A stretch of DNA of 64,000 bases from Thalassomonas sp. RHCl1 (lineage in GTDB: Bacteria > Pseudomonadota > Gammaproteobacteria > Enterobacterales > Alteromonadaceae): assembly GCF_947387555.1 (NCBI RefSeq), contig NZ_CANDNZ010000001.1, positions 372,001 to 436,000 of the forward strand, in the 5' to 3' direction. Positions 20,701 to 29,359 of the stretch are shown here, in pieces (positions within the stretch are counted from its first letter, which is position 1; every line of letters begins with the position of its first letter). Made by a program: the position numbers and the translations under genes. The notes under the pieces were generated by a model that was not told the origin of the DNA, made no database searches, and saw only the letters and a list, made by a program, of their open reading frames with translations.

Positions 20701-20740
20701 AAGCGAAAAAAATGATGATCAGAACTATTTTTTTTGCCAA
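17729..20740 (-). CDS. BarA-like hybrid sensor histidine kinase (CHASE4-HisKA-HATPase-REC-REC-Hpt)
   Basis: 1003 residues. A membrane helix at about 4-26 and another at 272-293 bracket an extracytoplasmic domain resembling CHASE4. A coiled coil (300-345) leads to the H box FLANMSHEIRTPMNAILG with phospho-acceptor His352. Next come the N box (LGQVTLNLVQNSLKF, ~460-473) and the G boxes DTGIGM and GGTGLGLSIS. A degenerate receiver-like stretch (~585-700) precedes a full receiver with Asp771 in ILMDIQMPVMDG. A C-terminal Hpt domain carries His941 in LLHNLKGIAGNIGA. The architecture is that of BarA-type phosphorelay kinases. It probably forms an operon with the upstream response regulator, 49 bp away. 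The signal is unknown. Confidence 0.85.
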   Translation of the reverse strand: MAKKIVLIIIFFAFFLAGLSYGVQQWIILPSFYQLERELAIKDLNRVLDAIEQETNHLTNVANTFSSWIDTYQFAKDGNQTYIENNFGMEVMQITQIHLFQIYDRTGKKIKEDIFDPLYLKNITLSLFDRQMLPQQHSLFQHQAEDLLQGIVMSEYGPLLISALPILKDDGSGPVNGTLIMGRFISQDTIRRLSKQTKINFFVKPVKKSRIPPPTELAPEQEIGKELITTNKHVLTVHGLLRDIFNRPALKIHANIPRDITMRGIDASALTSLTILLSLLLLGTTLLTLFCVYNAKIKKINQEIKKEVDYRTFQLRLAKDDAEQAKDEAELSNEQAIKANRARGDFLANMSHEIRTPMNAILGMSYLCQRTELSAKQARYINNIHHTASSLLGLLNSILDFSKIDAGKMELEITDFMLDDCLSYLDRLTFESVREKGVPLIFDIQAKLPFMLKGDLLRLGQVTLNLVQNSLKFTERGAIYVTVRLAEQTQQQVSLIFIVEDTGIGMSEESAEHIFDEFIQADPSTTRRYGGTGLGLSISRQLILLMGGEISLTSELGKGTKITVALTFEKSKRSSREACDVLAGKQIIIIAGDDKLALAITHTLASYGANIERYNSFTSALPHIRDGKTLLINDHFKAQDICDFLCLLRQKHLGTTNILLTNQAELPGALAQEKLAILSKAVHLSSFCLAADIGMIAQQLKAEQAQQQDKIVSLEDNLRGKRVLLAEDNAMNRQIVVELLSDVGINVILAENGQQAIELLSEHKVDAILMDIQMPVMDGIEATKQIRRQTQWRAIPIIALTASAMRGDKERGLAIGMSDYLTKPVFSDKLYQSLIRWCGDYPTQAKISTADSPEVPGSFDSAAADSSPAKHREAPEPVAATPAEFNRQILDIEAGLKVCAGKQHLLNSLWQQFSDKHGDSIERLKGLLENGDIKQACALLHNLKGIAGNIGALTLAQQAADLYHQLTVSPSNTDKDQLDNMASQLQHVLAAINKQLREEPPPS

Positions 20741-20789
20741 GGCAGATGACTCCAGCCAATAGCCGAGCTGTCAGCAGGGACAGTTTGGC

Positions 20790-21902
20790 TCAGTGAACAA
20801 ATTTTTGCAGCTTGGTGATAATGATATTAAACGCCTTAGTGATCATGCTGGTTTTATCTATGGCTTCAAAAGCCCGCTCGGTATGGCTGTGAATAATTTC
20901 ATTGAGCTGATCTTCCTGCTCTTCGGTTAAAGCCAGGAACTGCAGGCTTTTTTCCATGTCTTTGGTCATATCAAACATGGCAGCCTCGAAAACACTGTGA
21001 TTGACCTTTAACTCCCGCTCAATAATGACAAATTGTTCGCTGACTTCCTGGACGGTTTCCCGCAGCAGTTTCTCCTGCTTACTTAATTGAAAGCCGATAT
21101 CCAGATTTTTTAAATAACCGTCGGTCAGCCTGAGCATAAAAGGTAAATGGTCTTTTAAACGGCCATATTCTTCCGGATCTTCCGGCATGTTGTTTACCAA
21201 TACGCTCACCCGTTTTTCATTGATTTGTGAGCGTTGTTCGAAATCATAGATGCGGCCCCTGTCCTTTAATAAAATCAGGATTTCCTGTTCCATCGGCGAG
21301 CACTGGCCGCGGTTGGAGTAAAACGCTTCACCGTAATCTGCCCTGATATGCACCGCAGCATCGACATTAAATAAACCTAAGGTGCGCAGCATGGTTTCCG
21401 CTACCTGGGTGTAGCTTTTGGCGTTATAGATCTCCAGGGCAAAATCCACGACATAGCCAAATTCACTGCTAAAACTCAGGGCATTCATAAAGGCGCTGGT
21501 GGTTTCCTGAGCGGTTTGCTCCAGGGCTTTTTTCTCGGCCTGATGTTCCAGGATAAGTTTGATTTTTGCCAGTAACTCATAGCCGTCCACGGGCTTGACA
21601 ATATAATCATAACCGCCGGCGGCATAGCCGGCTAAGCGCTCTTCAAGGCTGCCTTTGGCTGACACGAATACTATGGGGGACTGGGCGATGATTTGCAGTT
21701 CGCGCGAAACTTGTAAGCCGTCCATAACCGGCATTTCGACATCAAGCAGTACGATATCCGGGTCAATGGACAAGAACTGTTCCAGGCATTGTTCACCGCT
21801 GGTTAATGCGATGACTTCATAATCATCTTCTAGGATACCGGTTATCAACGACAGGTTAAGCTCTTCATCGTCGACGACTAAAATGCGTTTTTTTTCGGTC
21901 AT
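20790..21902 (-). CDS. Response regulator with N-terminal receiver and a long unassigned C-terminal output
   Basis: 370 residues. The receiver (1-~120) is complete: DDEE acid pocket, phospho-acceptor Asp in DIVLLDVEMPVMDG, Ser/Thr in FVSAKG and Lys in IVKPVDG. The remaining ~250 residues (starting with an EKKALEQTAQETTSAFMNAL helix) have no DNA-binding helix-turn-helix and no GGDEF, EAL or HD-GYP motif. Parts look like a GAF-like fold flanked by helices. It is most likely a protein-interaction output. It directly precedes the hybrid kinase on the same strand and is divergent from the chemotaxis operon, so a link between the phosphorelay and chemotaxis is inferred. Confidence 0.75.
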   Translation of the reverse strand: MTEKKRILVVDDEELNLSLITGILEDDYEVIALTSGEQCLEQFLSIDPDIVLLDVEMPVMDGLQVSRELQIIAQSPIVFVSAKGSLEERLAGYAAGGYDYIVKPVDGYELLAKIKLILEHQAEKKALEQTAQETTSAFMNALSFSSEFGYVVDFALEIYNAKSYTQVAETMLRTLGLFNVDAAVHIRADYGEAFYSNRGQCSPMEQEILILLKDRGRIYDFEQRSQINEKRVSVLVNNMPEDPEEYGRLKDHLPFMLRLTDGYLKNLDIGFQLSKQEKLLRETVQEVSEQFVIIERELKVNHSVFEAAMFDMTKDMEKSLQFLALTEEQEDQLNEIIHSHTERAFEAIDKTSMITKAFNIIITKLQKFVH

Positions 21903-22309
21903 CAGAACTTCTCATATCTTGAACTAAAGTTGACCCGGTTTCTTTATTCCTCCGTGAAAATGTTTCCCTGTTAACTTGCCAGGGCCGTATTTTGCCTTTT
22001 CAGTATAGTAAAAATATTATTTTTGCTGCTCTCGTAGGCAAAAACTCTGCTGATTCGTACTCAAGCCGGGGGTTAAGGGAGATGTCTTGCTTCGTTTTTT
22101 TATAAACAGTAAAAAGCTTATGTTGTCATTACCTCTTAAGTTGCTGATTACGATGTCTTTTGAGCTCAAGTTTAAGGTCACTACCGGATGGCTTATGACA
22201 ATTTAAGGAAAAATATCCACTTATATCTATAATTGAACAAGCAAACTTATGATTCATTGACGAATACCTCATTCATAAAAGGAATTCTTAGTGGAAAATA
22301 GGTGTACAG
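21903..22309. other. 407 bp divergent regulatory region upstream of the chemotaxis operon
   Basis: No credible gene of normal length is seen. A TATAAT hexamer at 22228-22233 could be the -10 of the chemotaxis operon, but there is no matching -35 at 16-18 bp. A short leader frame (22291-22317, listed separately) lies just before the first operon gene. The response-regulator promoter must also lie here, on the minus strand. Confidence 0.45.
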
Positions 22310-22317
22310 GTGATTGA
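22291..22317 (+). CDS. Possible eight-codon leader peptide overlapping the receptor start
   Basis: A GTG at 22291 sits seven bases after AAGGAA, a better ribosome-binding site than the following receptor gene has. It reads eight codons (starting V/M-E-N-R) and stops with TGA at 22315-22317, overlapping the receptor GTG at 22310. The arrangement would permit translational coupling. It could equally be a chance frame. Confidence 0.25.
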   Translation: MENRCTGD

Positions 22318-23482
22318 TAAAAGCAAGAGTAAGTGGTTAAACGCTTCACCTATAATGATTTCTGTACTGGCTGCCGCTGTTGTTCTCTTTAATGACCTTT
22401 CCTTGTTTTCCTGGCTCAGCATGGCTGTTTTACTTCTGTTGGGGATATTTTTTAGCCTGCAGCTGGAGAACAGCTTTAAACTGGCCTGGGATAATGTCCA
22501 AAAGCCGGAAGAGCAAAGACAAACCGAGAAAGAAAAACAAGCCTATCAACATTTGAATCAAGCCATCTGTACCCTGATGCCGATATGGTCCCGGCAGATC
22601 ATTCATTCCAGAGATATTACCGGCGATGCCATTACCCAGTTAAGTCAGGAATTTACCAATATTGTTAACCGTTTAACGCAAACCATAGATACGACAAACA
22701 CTATCAGCGCTGAAGGGGAGCAAGGGGTTTGCGGCCATATCAAACACAGCAATGAGGAGTTGAACCTGAGCCTGGATACCCTGGTGAAAGCGTTTGCCAG
22801 TCAGGAACGGGCACTGGAGGAAATGAATGTTTTGGTTAATTTAACCGAGGAGCTCAAAACCATGGCGGTAGAGGTTTCCGGTATCGCCGAACAAACCAAT
22901 ATGCTGGCGCTGAATGCCGCCATAGAAGCAGCCCGGGCGGGAGATAGCGGCCGGGGATTTGCCGTGGTTGCCGATGAAGTACGTAACTTGTCTATCCGTT
23001 CATCAGAAACCGGCACTAACATGTCGCAAAAAGTCGATGATATCAATAGCGCCATGGACTCGGCACTGACAACGGTAAAAGCCGGGGCAAACACGGCAGA
23101 AACGGTATTGGGGGACAGCCGGGATAAGATAGGTAAAGTGATCTCAGACTTTAAGCAGATAGCCGGTAAAATGTCCGAGTCCACTAAAATTATGCAGCAT
23201 GATAATGCTGAGCTGCTCAAAGATATTTCTAATGTTCTGGTATCGCTGCAATTTCAGGACAGGGTTAGTCAGATGTTAACCCACACCAGTGATTTTATGA
23301 ATCAGATTGAGCTGGAGCTGCCCGGCTACCATGCCGGCTTGTTTGATGACGACATTATTGAAAAGTGGCTGGCGGAAAGTGAAGCCGCTTACACTATGGT
23401 CGAGCAAAAACAGCTCCATCATAACAGCGCACCGGAGCAAACGAAACCTTCCGGAAATACTGATGAAGTTGAGTTCTTTTAA
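22310..23482 (+). CDS. Methyl-accepting chemotaxis-like protein, membrane-anchored, no large sensor domain
   Basis: 390 residues. Two close hydrophobic segments (about 15-30 and 33-49) form a membrane hairpin with almost no periplasmic domain. The cytoplasmic signalling helix pair has the hairpin tip [35 protein letters not shown] split across the CheA/CheW contact. The C-terminus ends DEVEFF, an acidic-aromatic tail. It starts at a GTG with a poor ribosome-binding site because the frame has a stop 21 bp upstream. It opens the cheY-STAS-cheA-mcp-cheW-cheR-cheD-cheB operon and may sense an intracellular or membrane-linked cue. Confidence 0.8.
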   Translation: MIDKSKSKWLNASPIMISVLAAAVVLFNDLSLFSWLSMAVLLLLGIFFSLQLENSFKLAWDNVQKPEEQRQTEKEKQAYQHLNQAICTLMPIWSRQIIHSRDITGDAITQLSQEFTNIVNRLTQTIDTTNTISAEGEQGVCGHIKHSNEELNLSLDTLVKAFASQERALEEMNVLVNLTEELKTMAVEVSGIAEQTNMLALNAAIEAARAGDSGRGFAVVADEVRNLSIRSSETGTNMSQKVDDINSAMDSALTTVKAGANTAETVLGDSRDKIGKVISDFKQIAGKMSESTKIMQHDNAELLKDISNVLVSLQFQDRVSQMLTHTSDFMNQIELELPGYHAGLFDDDIIEKWLAESEAAYTMVEQKQLHHNSAPEQTKPSGNTDEVEFF

Positions 23483-23493
23483 CGGGGAATATT

Positions 23494-23859
23494 ATGGCGA
23501 AAACTATTCTTATTGTGGATGATTCGGCGTCACTTCGCCAGATCATAAAAATCACCCTAACGGGAGCCGGTTATCAGGTGATAGAGGGAGAAAATGGTCA
23601 GGATGCGCTGGATAAGCTGGCGGGGCAGAAAGTTAATCTGGTGGTCAGTGATGTTAATATGCCGGTGATGGACGGCATTACCTTTGTTACTGAGCTGAAA
23701 AAACTGCCCTTGTATAAATTTACCCCGGTGATCATGCTGACGACAGAGTCTGAGCAGGAAATAAAAGAAGCGGGTAAAGCGGCCGGGGTCAGGGCATGGA
23801 TGGTGAAACCTTTTAAACCGGCGCAAATGCTTACTGCTGTGCAAAAACTGATCATGTGA
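23494..23859 (+). CDS. cheY: CheY-like single-domain response regulator
   Basis: 121 residues forming one receiver domain: acid pocket Asp9-Asp10, phospho-acceptor Asp53 in VVSDVNMPVMDG, Thr in MLTTES and Lys in MVKPFKPA. It lies 11 bp after the receptor gene and before the STAS and cheA genes, so it is the likely phosphorylation target of this operon's CheA. Whether it binds a flagellar switch or another output cannot be told from sequence. Confidence 0.9.
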   Translation: MAKTILIVDDSASLRQIIKITLTGAGYQVIEGENGQDALDKLAGQKVNLVVSDVNMPVMDGITFVTELKKLPLYKFTPVIMLTTESEQEIKEAGKAAGVRAWMVKPFKPAQMLTAVQKLIM

Positions 23860-23869
23860 GTAACCCGGG

Positions 23870-24184
23870 ATGCTGACGGTAATAACCTCACAGGACAAAA
23901 AAGAAGTTGTCTTTGAAAGTGATATGACCATTTATGAAGCGGCAGCCCTATATCAGGAAATAACTGAAAAACTTACTTTTGATGCGAATTTCACGGTAAA
24001 TTTAACTCAGGTGGGGGAAATCGATATTTCGGGTATTCAGCTTATTTTTCAGCTGTATTTTCTTGCGCAAAGCCACGATTTTACTTTGACCCATATCAGC
24101 CATAGCGAAGCCAGTTCGCAGGCATTTGAGCTGTTACAACTCGATGTTAAGAGCTTTGATCAATACCTTGACACTAAGGTTTAG
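23870..24184 (+). CDS. STAS-domain protein of the chemotaxis operon
   Basis: 104 residues. The core FTVNLTQVGEIDISGIQLIF matches the anti-sigma-antagonist (STAS) motif D-x-SG, with a serine at the position phosphorylated in SpoIIAA. It starts 10 bp after cheY and ends 2 bp before cheA, so it is co-translated with them. STAS proteins in chemotaxis operons have been noted in several proteobacteria, but their partner is usually unknown. An adaptor or switch role near CheA is inferred. Confidence 0.8.
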   Translation: MLTVITSQDKKEVVFESDMTIYEAAALYQEITEKLTFDANFTVNLTQVGEIDISGIQLIFQLYFLAQSHDFTLTHISHSEASSQAFELLQLDVKSFDQYLDTKV

Positions 24185-24186
24185 CC

Positions 24187-26403
24187 ATGGATTTAGATCC
24201 GGTAATACAGACATTTCTGATTGAAGCGAAAGAACAGCTGGAAGAGATGGAAGAAAAGCTACTATCGCTGGAGCAAGATCCCGGGGATATTGAAGCGGTA
24301 AATGCGGTGTTTCGCGCCGCCCATACCATAAAAGGCAGCGGCGGTATGTTTGGTTTTGAGCACCTGGTTGCCTTTACCCATGAGGTTGAGTCTGTCTTGA
24401 TGCGCATGCGTAAAGAGGAGCTGGCGATAGATCAGCTGTTGATTTCTGTGTTGCTCAGTTGCAGTGATCATATCCGGGTGCTGGTGGATTGTACCGGCGC
24501 TGACGGCGAAAAGATCTCTGAGCAAACCGCCCAGGTCAGCCAGGCCTTAGTGGATAAACTCAGCCCTTATAGCGCTAAAGGCGGACAAGCGCATGAGCAG
24601 AGCGGCCAAATATCGCAGCAGGGGGGGAGTGGCACGCCGGATAAAAGTGAGCCGGGGTCGGAGCAGGGGCAGCCGGGAACGGTTTCTGATAACTGGCATA
24701 TTTCCCTCAGGTTTAATGCCTCGGTATTAAAAAATGGCATGGATCCTTTGTCCTTTATCCGTTTTCTTGCCACCGTCGGGGATATTAAATCGGTACACAC
24801 TTTGGCTGATAAGCTGGCTGCTGCCGGTGAAGCCTTCGATCCCGAAGACTGTTATCTTGGCTTTGAGGTGCAGTTATATTCCCGGGCGGAAAGAAAAGAT
24901 ATCGAAGAAGTGTTTGAGTTTGTCCGGGACGACTGCACCCTGACTATTATTGCCCCCCACAGCAAGACCGAGGAGTATATTGCCCTGATCAATTCCCTGG
25001 CGGATGATGACGCTAAGTTGGGGCAGATTTTATTACAGGTCGGGGCGCTGACGCCGAAAGAGTTGGAAAGTGTTTTACAAACGCAAATGGCCGTGCCAGA
25101 GGAAGAAGAGCCGGTAAAAGTCGGTGAGCTGCTCCCCGCTCAAGGGGTCGATAAACAGGTGGTTGATAGCGCCCTGAACAAACAAAAGCAGTCCCGGGAG
25201 CGGCAGGCAAAAGCCAAAGCGAGTGAGAGCACCAGCATGCGTATCGATGCCGAAAAACTCGACAGCCTGATCAATCTGGTGGGGGAGCTGGTGATCGCCC
25301 AGGCCAATAGCGCTTTGTTAGCCAAACAGAGTCATATCAGCAACTTAATTGATGCCATGGCATCAACTTCAAACTTGATTGAAAGTATACGGGATAACTG
25401 CCTGAAATTGCGCATGGTGCCGATAGGTCAAACCTTTTCACGCTTTCAGCGTGTGGTCCGGGATATCAGCCTGGAGCTGGATAAGGATATTCGCTTAACC
25501 ACTTCCGGTGAAGATACCGAGCTGGATAAAAGCATGGTGGAAAAGTTGGTGGACCCCCTGATGCATTTAGTGAGAAATTCCATGGATCACGGCATAGAAA
25601 ATTCAGCGCAAAGGGTCGCCGCCGGTAAACCTGAATACGGGCAGCTGGCCCTGCGTGCCTATCATGATTCCGGGAACATAGTGATTGAAGTCAGTGACGA
25701 CGGTCAGGGGATCACAAAAGAGAAAGTCATTAAAAAGGCGATAGAAAATGGCCTGATTAAAAGCAGCAAAGGCATGGCGGATTATGATATTTATCGCTTG
25801 ATTTTTGAACCCGGATTTTCCACTGCCGAAACCATCAGCAATATTTCCGGACGCGGTGTCGGCATGGATGTGGTTAAGCAAAATATCGAGCAGCTTAAAG
25901 GGTCGATTGAAATTGATTCCCGCCCAGGATTGGGATTGACCATGCGTATCCGGGTGCCGTTAACCTTAGCGATAATCGATGGCTTTTTGATGGAAATCAG
26001 CGGGAGTCAGTATGTGCTGCCGTTAAACAGTGTGATCGAGTGCCTGGAGCTGTCCGAGTCGAGTGATATTAAGGAAATCACCAATAATTTGATTAATTTG
26101 CGTGGAGAGGTGTTGCCGATTATCCGTTTGCGGGAATTATTTGCCTGCCGGGACAGGGCGCCGCAGCGGCAAAATATTATCGTGGTGCGTTATGGCAACC
26201 GCAAGGGCGGGGTGGTGATCGACCGTTCCCTCGGTGAATATCAAACCGTGATCAAACCCCTGTCCAATATTTTTAAAGGGTTAGAGTGGCTGGCGGGCTC
26301 TACAATCCTGGGCAGTGGTGAGGTTGCCATGATCCTTGATGTCGCCGGCTTATTTAAAAATGCCGACTTGCAGGCGAGTGGCAAAAATACCGGCCTGTAT
26401 TAG
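24187..26403 (+). CDS. cheA: Chemotaxis histidine kinase CheA
   Basis: 738 residues. P1/Hpt domain with phospho-acceptor His46 in RAAHTIKGSGGMFG. A linker (~135-170) rich in Gly, Gln and Ser is followed by a P2-like region. The P3 dimerisation helices (EKLDSLINLVGELVIAQ) lead to the P4 ATPase with LMHLVRNSMDHGIE (N box) and GRGVGMDVVK (G box). A C-terminal CheW-like P5 domain contains LPLNSVIECLELSES. It transfers phosphate to CheY and CheB. All catalytic motifs look intact. Confidence 0.96.
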   Translation: MDLDPVIQTFLIEAKEQLEEMEEKLLSLEQDPGDIEAVNAVFRAAHTIKGSGGMFGFEHLVAFTHEVESVLMRMRKEELAIDQLLISVLLSCSDHIRVLVDCTGADGEKISEQTAQVSQALVDKLSPYSAKGGQAHEQSGQISQQGGSGTPDKSEPGSEQGQPGTVSDNWHISLRFNASVLKNGMDPLSFIRFLATVGDIKSVHTLADKLAAAGEAFDPEDCYLGFEVQLYSRAERKDIEEVFEFVRDDCTLTIIAPHSKTEEYIALINSLADDDAKLGQILLQVGALTPKELESVLQTQMAVPEEEEPVKVGELLPAQGVDKQVVDSALNKQKQSRERQAKAKASESTSMRIDAEKLDSLINLVGELVIAQANSALLAKQSHISNLIDAMASTSNLIESIRDNCLKLRMVPIGQTFSRFQRVVRDISLELDKDIRLTTSGEDTELDKSMVEKLVDPLMHLVRNSMDHGIENSAQRVAAGKPEYGQLALRAYHDSGNIVIEVSDDGQGITKEKVIKKAIENGLIKSSKGMADYDIYRLIFEPGFSTAETISNISGRGVGMDVVKQNIEQLKGSIEIDSRPGLGLTMRIRVPLTLAIIDGFLMEISGSQYVLPLNSVIECLELSESSDIKEITNNLINLRGEVLPIIRLRELFACRDRAPQRQNIIVVRYGNRKGGVVIDRSLGEYQTVIKPLSNIFKGLEWLAGSTILGSGEVAMILDVAGLFKNADLQASGKNTGLY

Positions 26404-26438
26404 TTTGAAATACAGCTATAGGTTTGTGGAGAGCAGCT

Positions 26439-28775
26439 ATGAAAATGTCGTTACATTTGAAATTGGGCAATAAGGTGATCCTCGCTTTTGTTATTGTGAC
26501 GCTGATCACTATTATTTCTACTGCTATCCTCAGTTATAACGCCGCCCATGATGCCTTGGTTTCCAGCGCCTTTTCACGGCTGACATCGGTAAGGGAAATT
26601 CAAAAGTCCCGGATTGAAGATTATTTTAAAAAGATCCGGGCTCAAATTGTTACCTATTCAGAAGATCGTATGATAGTGGATGCCATGAAAGCCTTTAAAA
26701 AAGACTTTAATGGCATAGAGGAAGAGTTGGCTCTGGACGATAAAGCTCTTGCAAGCCTGGATAGTAAACTGCGTGCCGAATATAACAATGAATTTTTAAA
26801 GCGGCTGAATAAAAATCTCAATACTAAGGTCGAGCTCAATCAATACTTGCCAAAAAACAGCATCACCAGGTTGCTGCAGCATTTATATATTGTGGAAAAC
26901 CCGGAGGCAACCGGGGATAAACATAATCTGGATGCCGCCCCGGATGGCAGCAACTATAGTAAAACTCATGCCCGTTACCATCCAATCATACATAATTTTC
27001 TGAAGCAGTTCGGTTATCACGATATTTTCCTGGTGGACAATAAAACCGGTGATATTGTTTATTCTGTGTACAAGGAGATGGATTATGCCACCTCATTATT
27101 AACCGGGCCTTATAAGAAGAGCAATATCGCGGATGTTTTTCGCAGTACCCGGGACTCTGTTGCAGCAGATGAAATCAAGATTGTTGATTTTAAACCTTAT
27201 ATTCCGACATTTAATGCCCCCGCCTCTTTTATTGCCTCACCTATTTTTGATGAAAATGAGCAGATTGGGGTACTTATTTTTGAGATGCCGGTGGATCGCA
27301 TTAATAACATAATGACAAATAATAGCCGTTGGCTAGAGGCGGGGTTTGGCGAATCGGGAGAAACTTATCTGGTCGGGGAAGATCGGACCCTGCGCAATCA
27401 GACCCGTTTTTTAATTGAAGATCAAAATGCATACATCAAAGTGCTCAGACAGTCGGGTATGGATAGCCAACTTGTTGATAAAATCAACAACATCAGCAGT
27501 GCTATCGGTTTGCAACCGGTCAATAGCCAAGGAGTCGAAGCGGCTCAGCAGGGGATAACAGGGCAGGGTATCTTTAATGATTATCGTAACGTCCCTGTGC
27601 TGTCTGCCTATGCGCCGCTTGATATTATCGGGGTTAATTGGGTTATTTTAAACGAAGTGGATGAAAGTGAAGCCCTGGCACCTGCTTACGAGCTGAGAAA
27701 TACGATTCTAATGTCGGCTTTGTTTTTGTTGTTGATTGCCACCACCATTGCCTTGTGGTTTTCCCGTACCATCATTATCCGCCCCATTAATGCCATGTTA
27801 ACCGCCGCCGAAGACTTACGTTCCGGTGAAGGGGATTTGACCGCCAGGATCCCCGACTTTGGAAGGGATGAGCTGGGGCAAACGGCGCGCTCTTTAAATG
27901 GTTTTCTGGAAAAATTGCATGATGTTATTTATGAAATCCGCGATTCTATCCAGGTGCTGACGGTTGCGTCGACGGAAGTAAAAACCACGGCCCATGCGGT
28001 AAGTAACGGGGCCTCCCAACAGGCGAGCAGCGTGGAAGAAACCAGTGCCGCCCTGGAGCAGATGACGGCATCAATCGCTCAGAATGCGGAAAGCTCTAAA
28101 ATTACCGATAATATCGCTTCCAAGGCTGCTACCGACGCCCGCGGGGGCGGCAAGGCGGTGGAGCAAACTGTGTCTGCCATGAAAGAAATTGTTGAGAAAA
28201 TCAGTATTATTGATGATATTGCTTATAAGACCAATTTATTATCGTTAAATGCCGCCATTGAAGCGGCACGTGCCGGGGAGCATGGTAAAGGTTTTGCGGT
28301 GGTTGCCGCTGAGGTCAGTAAACTGGCGGAGCGCAGTCAGATTGCCGCCAAAGAAATCGGCGAGCTGGCGAAAAAAAGTACCGCGACGGCGGAAGGTGCG
28401 GGAGAGCTGCTCGATGCCATAGTACCGGGCATAGAACAAACCGCCGATCTGGTGCAGGAAATTGCCAATGCTTCTGACGAACAGGCTGGCGGAGTCAGTC
28501 AGATCAGTGAAGCCATGAACCTGGTGGATCAAACCACGCAAAAAAATGCCGCTGCCGCCGAAGAGCTGGCCGCGACCTCGGAAGAAATGAGTAATCGTAT
28601 TATCCAGGTTAGCCGCTTGGCCTCCTATTTCAAAGTCAGTGAACAGGGACAATCTCCTGCTCCGTCCGTATCTGCTGAAAATGTGTTTAGTCCAGTATCG
28701 GGGGATATCGGCAAAGAGGTGTCAAAAGCCCCTCAGGCGAACATCAATAAGCAAGACTTTGAACCCTTTGAATAA
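26439..28775 (+). CDS. Methyl-accepting chemotaxis protein with dCACHE-like periplasmic domain and CheR-tether-like C-terminus
   Basis: 778 residues. A first membrane segment (about 12-32) is followed by a ~390-residue periplasmic domain of the double CACHE type, a second segment near 430-448, then HAMP ([21 protein letters not shown]). The signalling domain has the tip [21 protein letters not shown] in two parts and methylation helices on both sides. The C-terminus reads NKQDFEPFE, which fits the x-[HFYW]-x-x-[HFYW] pattern of the pentapeptide that tethers CheR (NWETF in E. coli). The ATG at 26439 is preceded by GGAGAG. It is the principal transmembrane receptor of this operon. Confidence 0.88.
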   Translation: MKMSLHLKLGNKVILAFVIVTLITIISTAILSYNAAHDALVSSAFSRLTSVREIQKSRIEDYFKKIRAQIVTYSEDRMIVDAMKAFKKDFNGIEEELALDDKALASLDSKLRAEYNNEFLKRLNKNLNTKVELNQYLPKNSITRLLQHLYIVENPEATGDKHNLDAAPDGSNYSKTHARYHPIIHNFLKQFGYHDIFLVDNKTGDIVYSVYKEMDYATSLLTGPYKKSNIADVFRSTRDSVAADEIKIVDFKPYIPTFNAPASFIASPIFDENEQIGVLIFEMPVDRINNIMTNNSRWLEAGFGESGETYLVGEDRTLRNQTRFLIEDQNAYIKVLRQSGMDSQLVDKINNISSAIGLQPVNSQGVEAAQQGITGQGIFNDYRNVPVLSAYAPLDIIGVNWVILNEVDESEALAPAYELRNTILMSALFLLLIATTIALWFSRTIIIRPINAMLTAAEDLRSGEGDLTARIPDFGRDELGQTARSLNGFLEKLHDVIYEIRDSIQVLTVASTEVKTTAHAVSNGASQQASSVEETSAALEQMTASIAQNAESSKITDNIASKAATDARGGGKAVEQTVSAMKEIVEKISIIDDIAYKTNLLSLNAAIEAARAGEHGKGFAVVAAEVSKLAERSQIAAKEIGELAKKSTATAEGAGELLDAIVPGIEQTADLVQEIANASDEQAGGVSQISEAMNLVDQTTQKNAAAAEELAATSEEMSNRIIQVSRLASYFKVSEQGQSPAPSVSAENVFSPVSGDIGKEVSKAPQANINKQDFEPFE

Positions 28776-28786
28776 GGAGTAAACCT

Positions 28787-29359
28787 ATGTCTGAGCATGA
28801 AAGTCATCAAGGAGAAGAAGCTGTGGTCAGTTGCGATCAGTTTCTTACTTTTACCCTGGGAGATGATGAATATGGACTGGATATACTCTCCATCAAAGAA
28901 ATCATTGAATATGTTGACTTGACCAAGATCCCCCTGATGCCTGACTTTATTCGCGGCGTGCTTAATTTGCGTGGTTTGGTGGTGCCTATTATTGATTTGC
29001 TGGCCAGGTTCGGCCATGAACCGGCACAAATTACCCGGCGTTCCTGTTTTGTTATTGTGGAACTGGAAACCGAGGAGGGGCCGCTGGAAGTTGGTATGCT
29101 GGTAGACGGGGTTAATGATGTGGTAGAGATCAGCGGTGATAATATCGAGCCGCCGCCTTCATTTGGCAATCAGATCCGGGCCGACTTTATTTTTGGTATG
29201 GGAAAAATAGCCGGGCATTTCATTGTATTACTGCAAATAGGTAAAGTATTGTCTATTGATGAGCTTTCGATGCTGAGTGAGATAAACGAGAGCGTTGATC
29301 AAGCCTGTAAAGCCAGTCTGAGTGAGCAGGTACAGCAGCAAGACAGTGAAAATGAGTAA
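28787..29359 (+). CDS. cheW: Chemotaxis coupling protein CheW
   Basis: 190 residues, slightly longer than typical because of short N- and C-terminal extensions. The CheW fold shows FTLGDDEYGLDILSIKEIIEY, then FIRGVLNLRGLVVPIIDL and the later VGMLVDGVNDVVEI. It couples the receptors to CheA. The 3' end overlaps the cheR start by 8 bp (ATGAGTAA), indicating translational coupling. Confidence 0.94.
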   Translation: MSEHESHQGEEAVVSCDQFLTFTLGDDEYGLDILSIKEIIEYVDLTKIPLMPDFIRGVLNLRGLVVPIIDLLARFGHEPAQITRRSCFVIVELETEEGPLEVGMLVDGVNDVVEISGDNIEPPPSFGNQIRADFIFGMGKIAGHFIVLLQIGKVLSIDELSMLSEINESVDQACKASLSEQVQQQDSENE

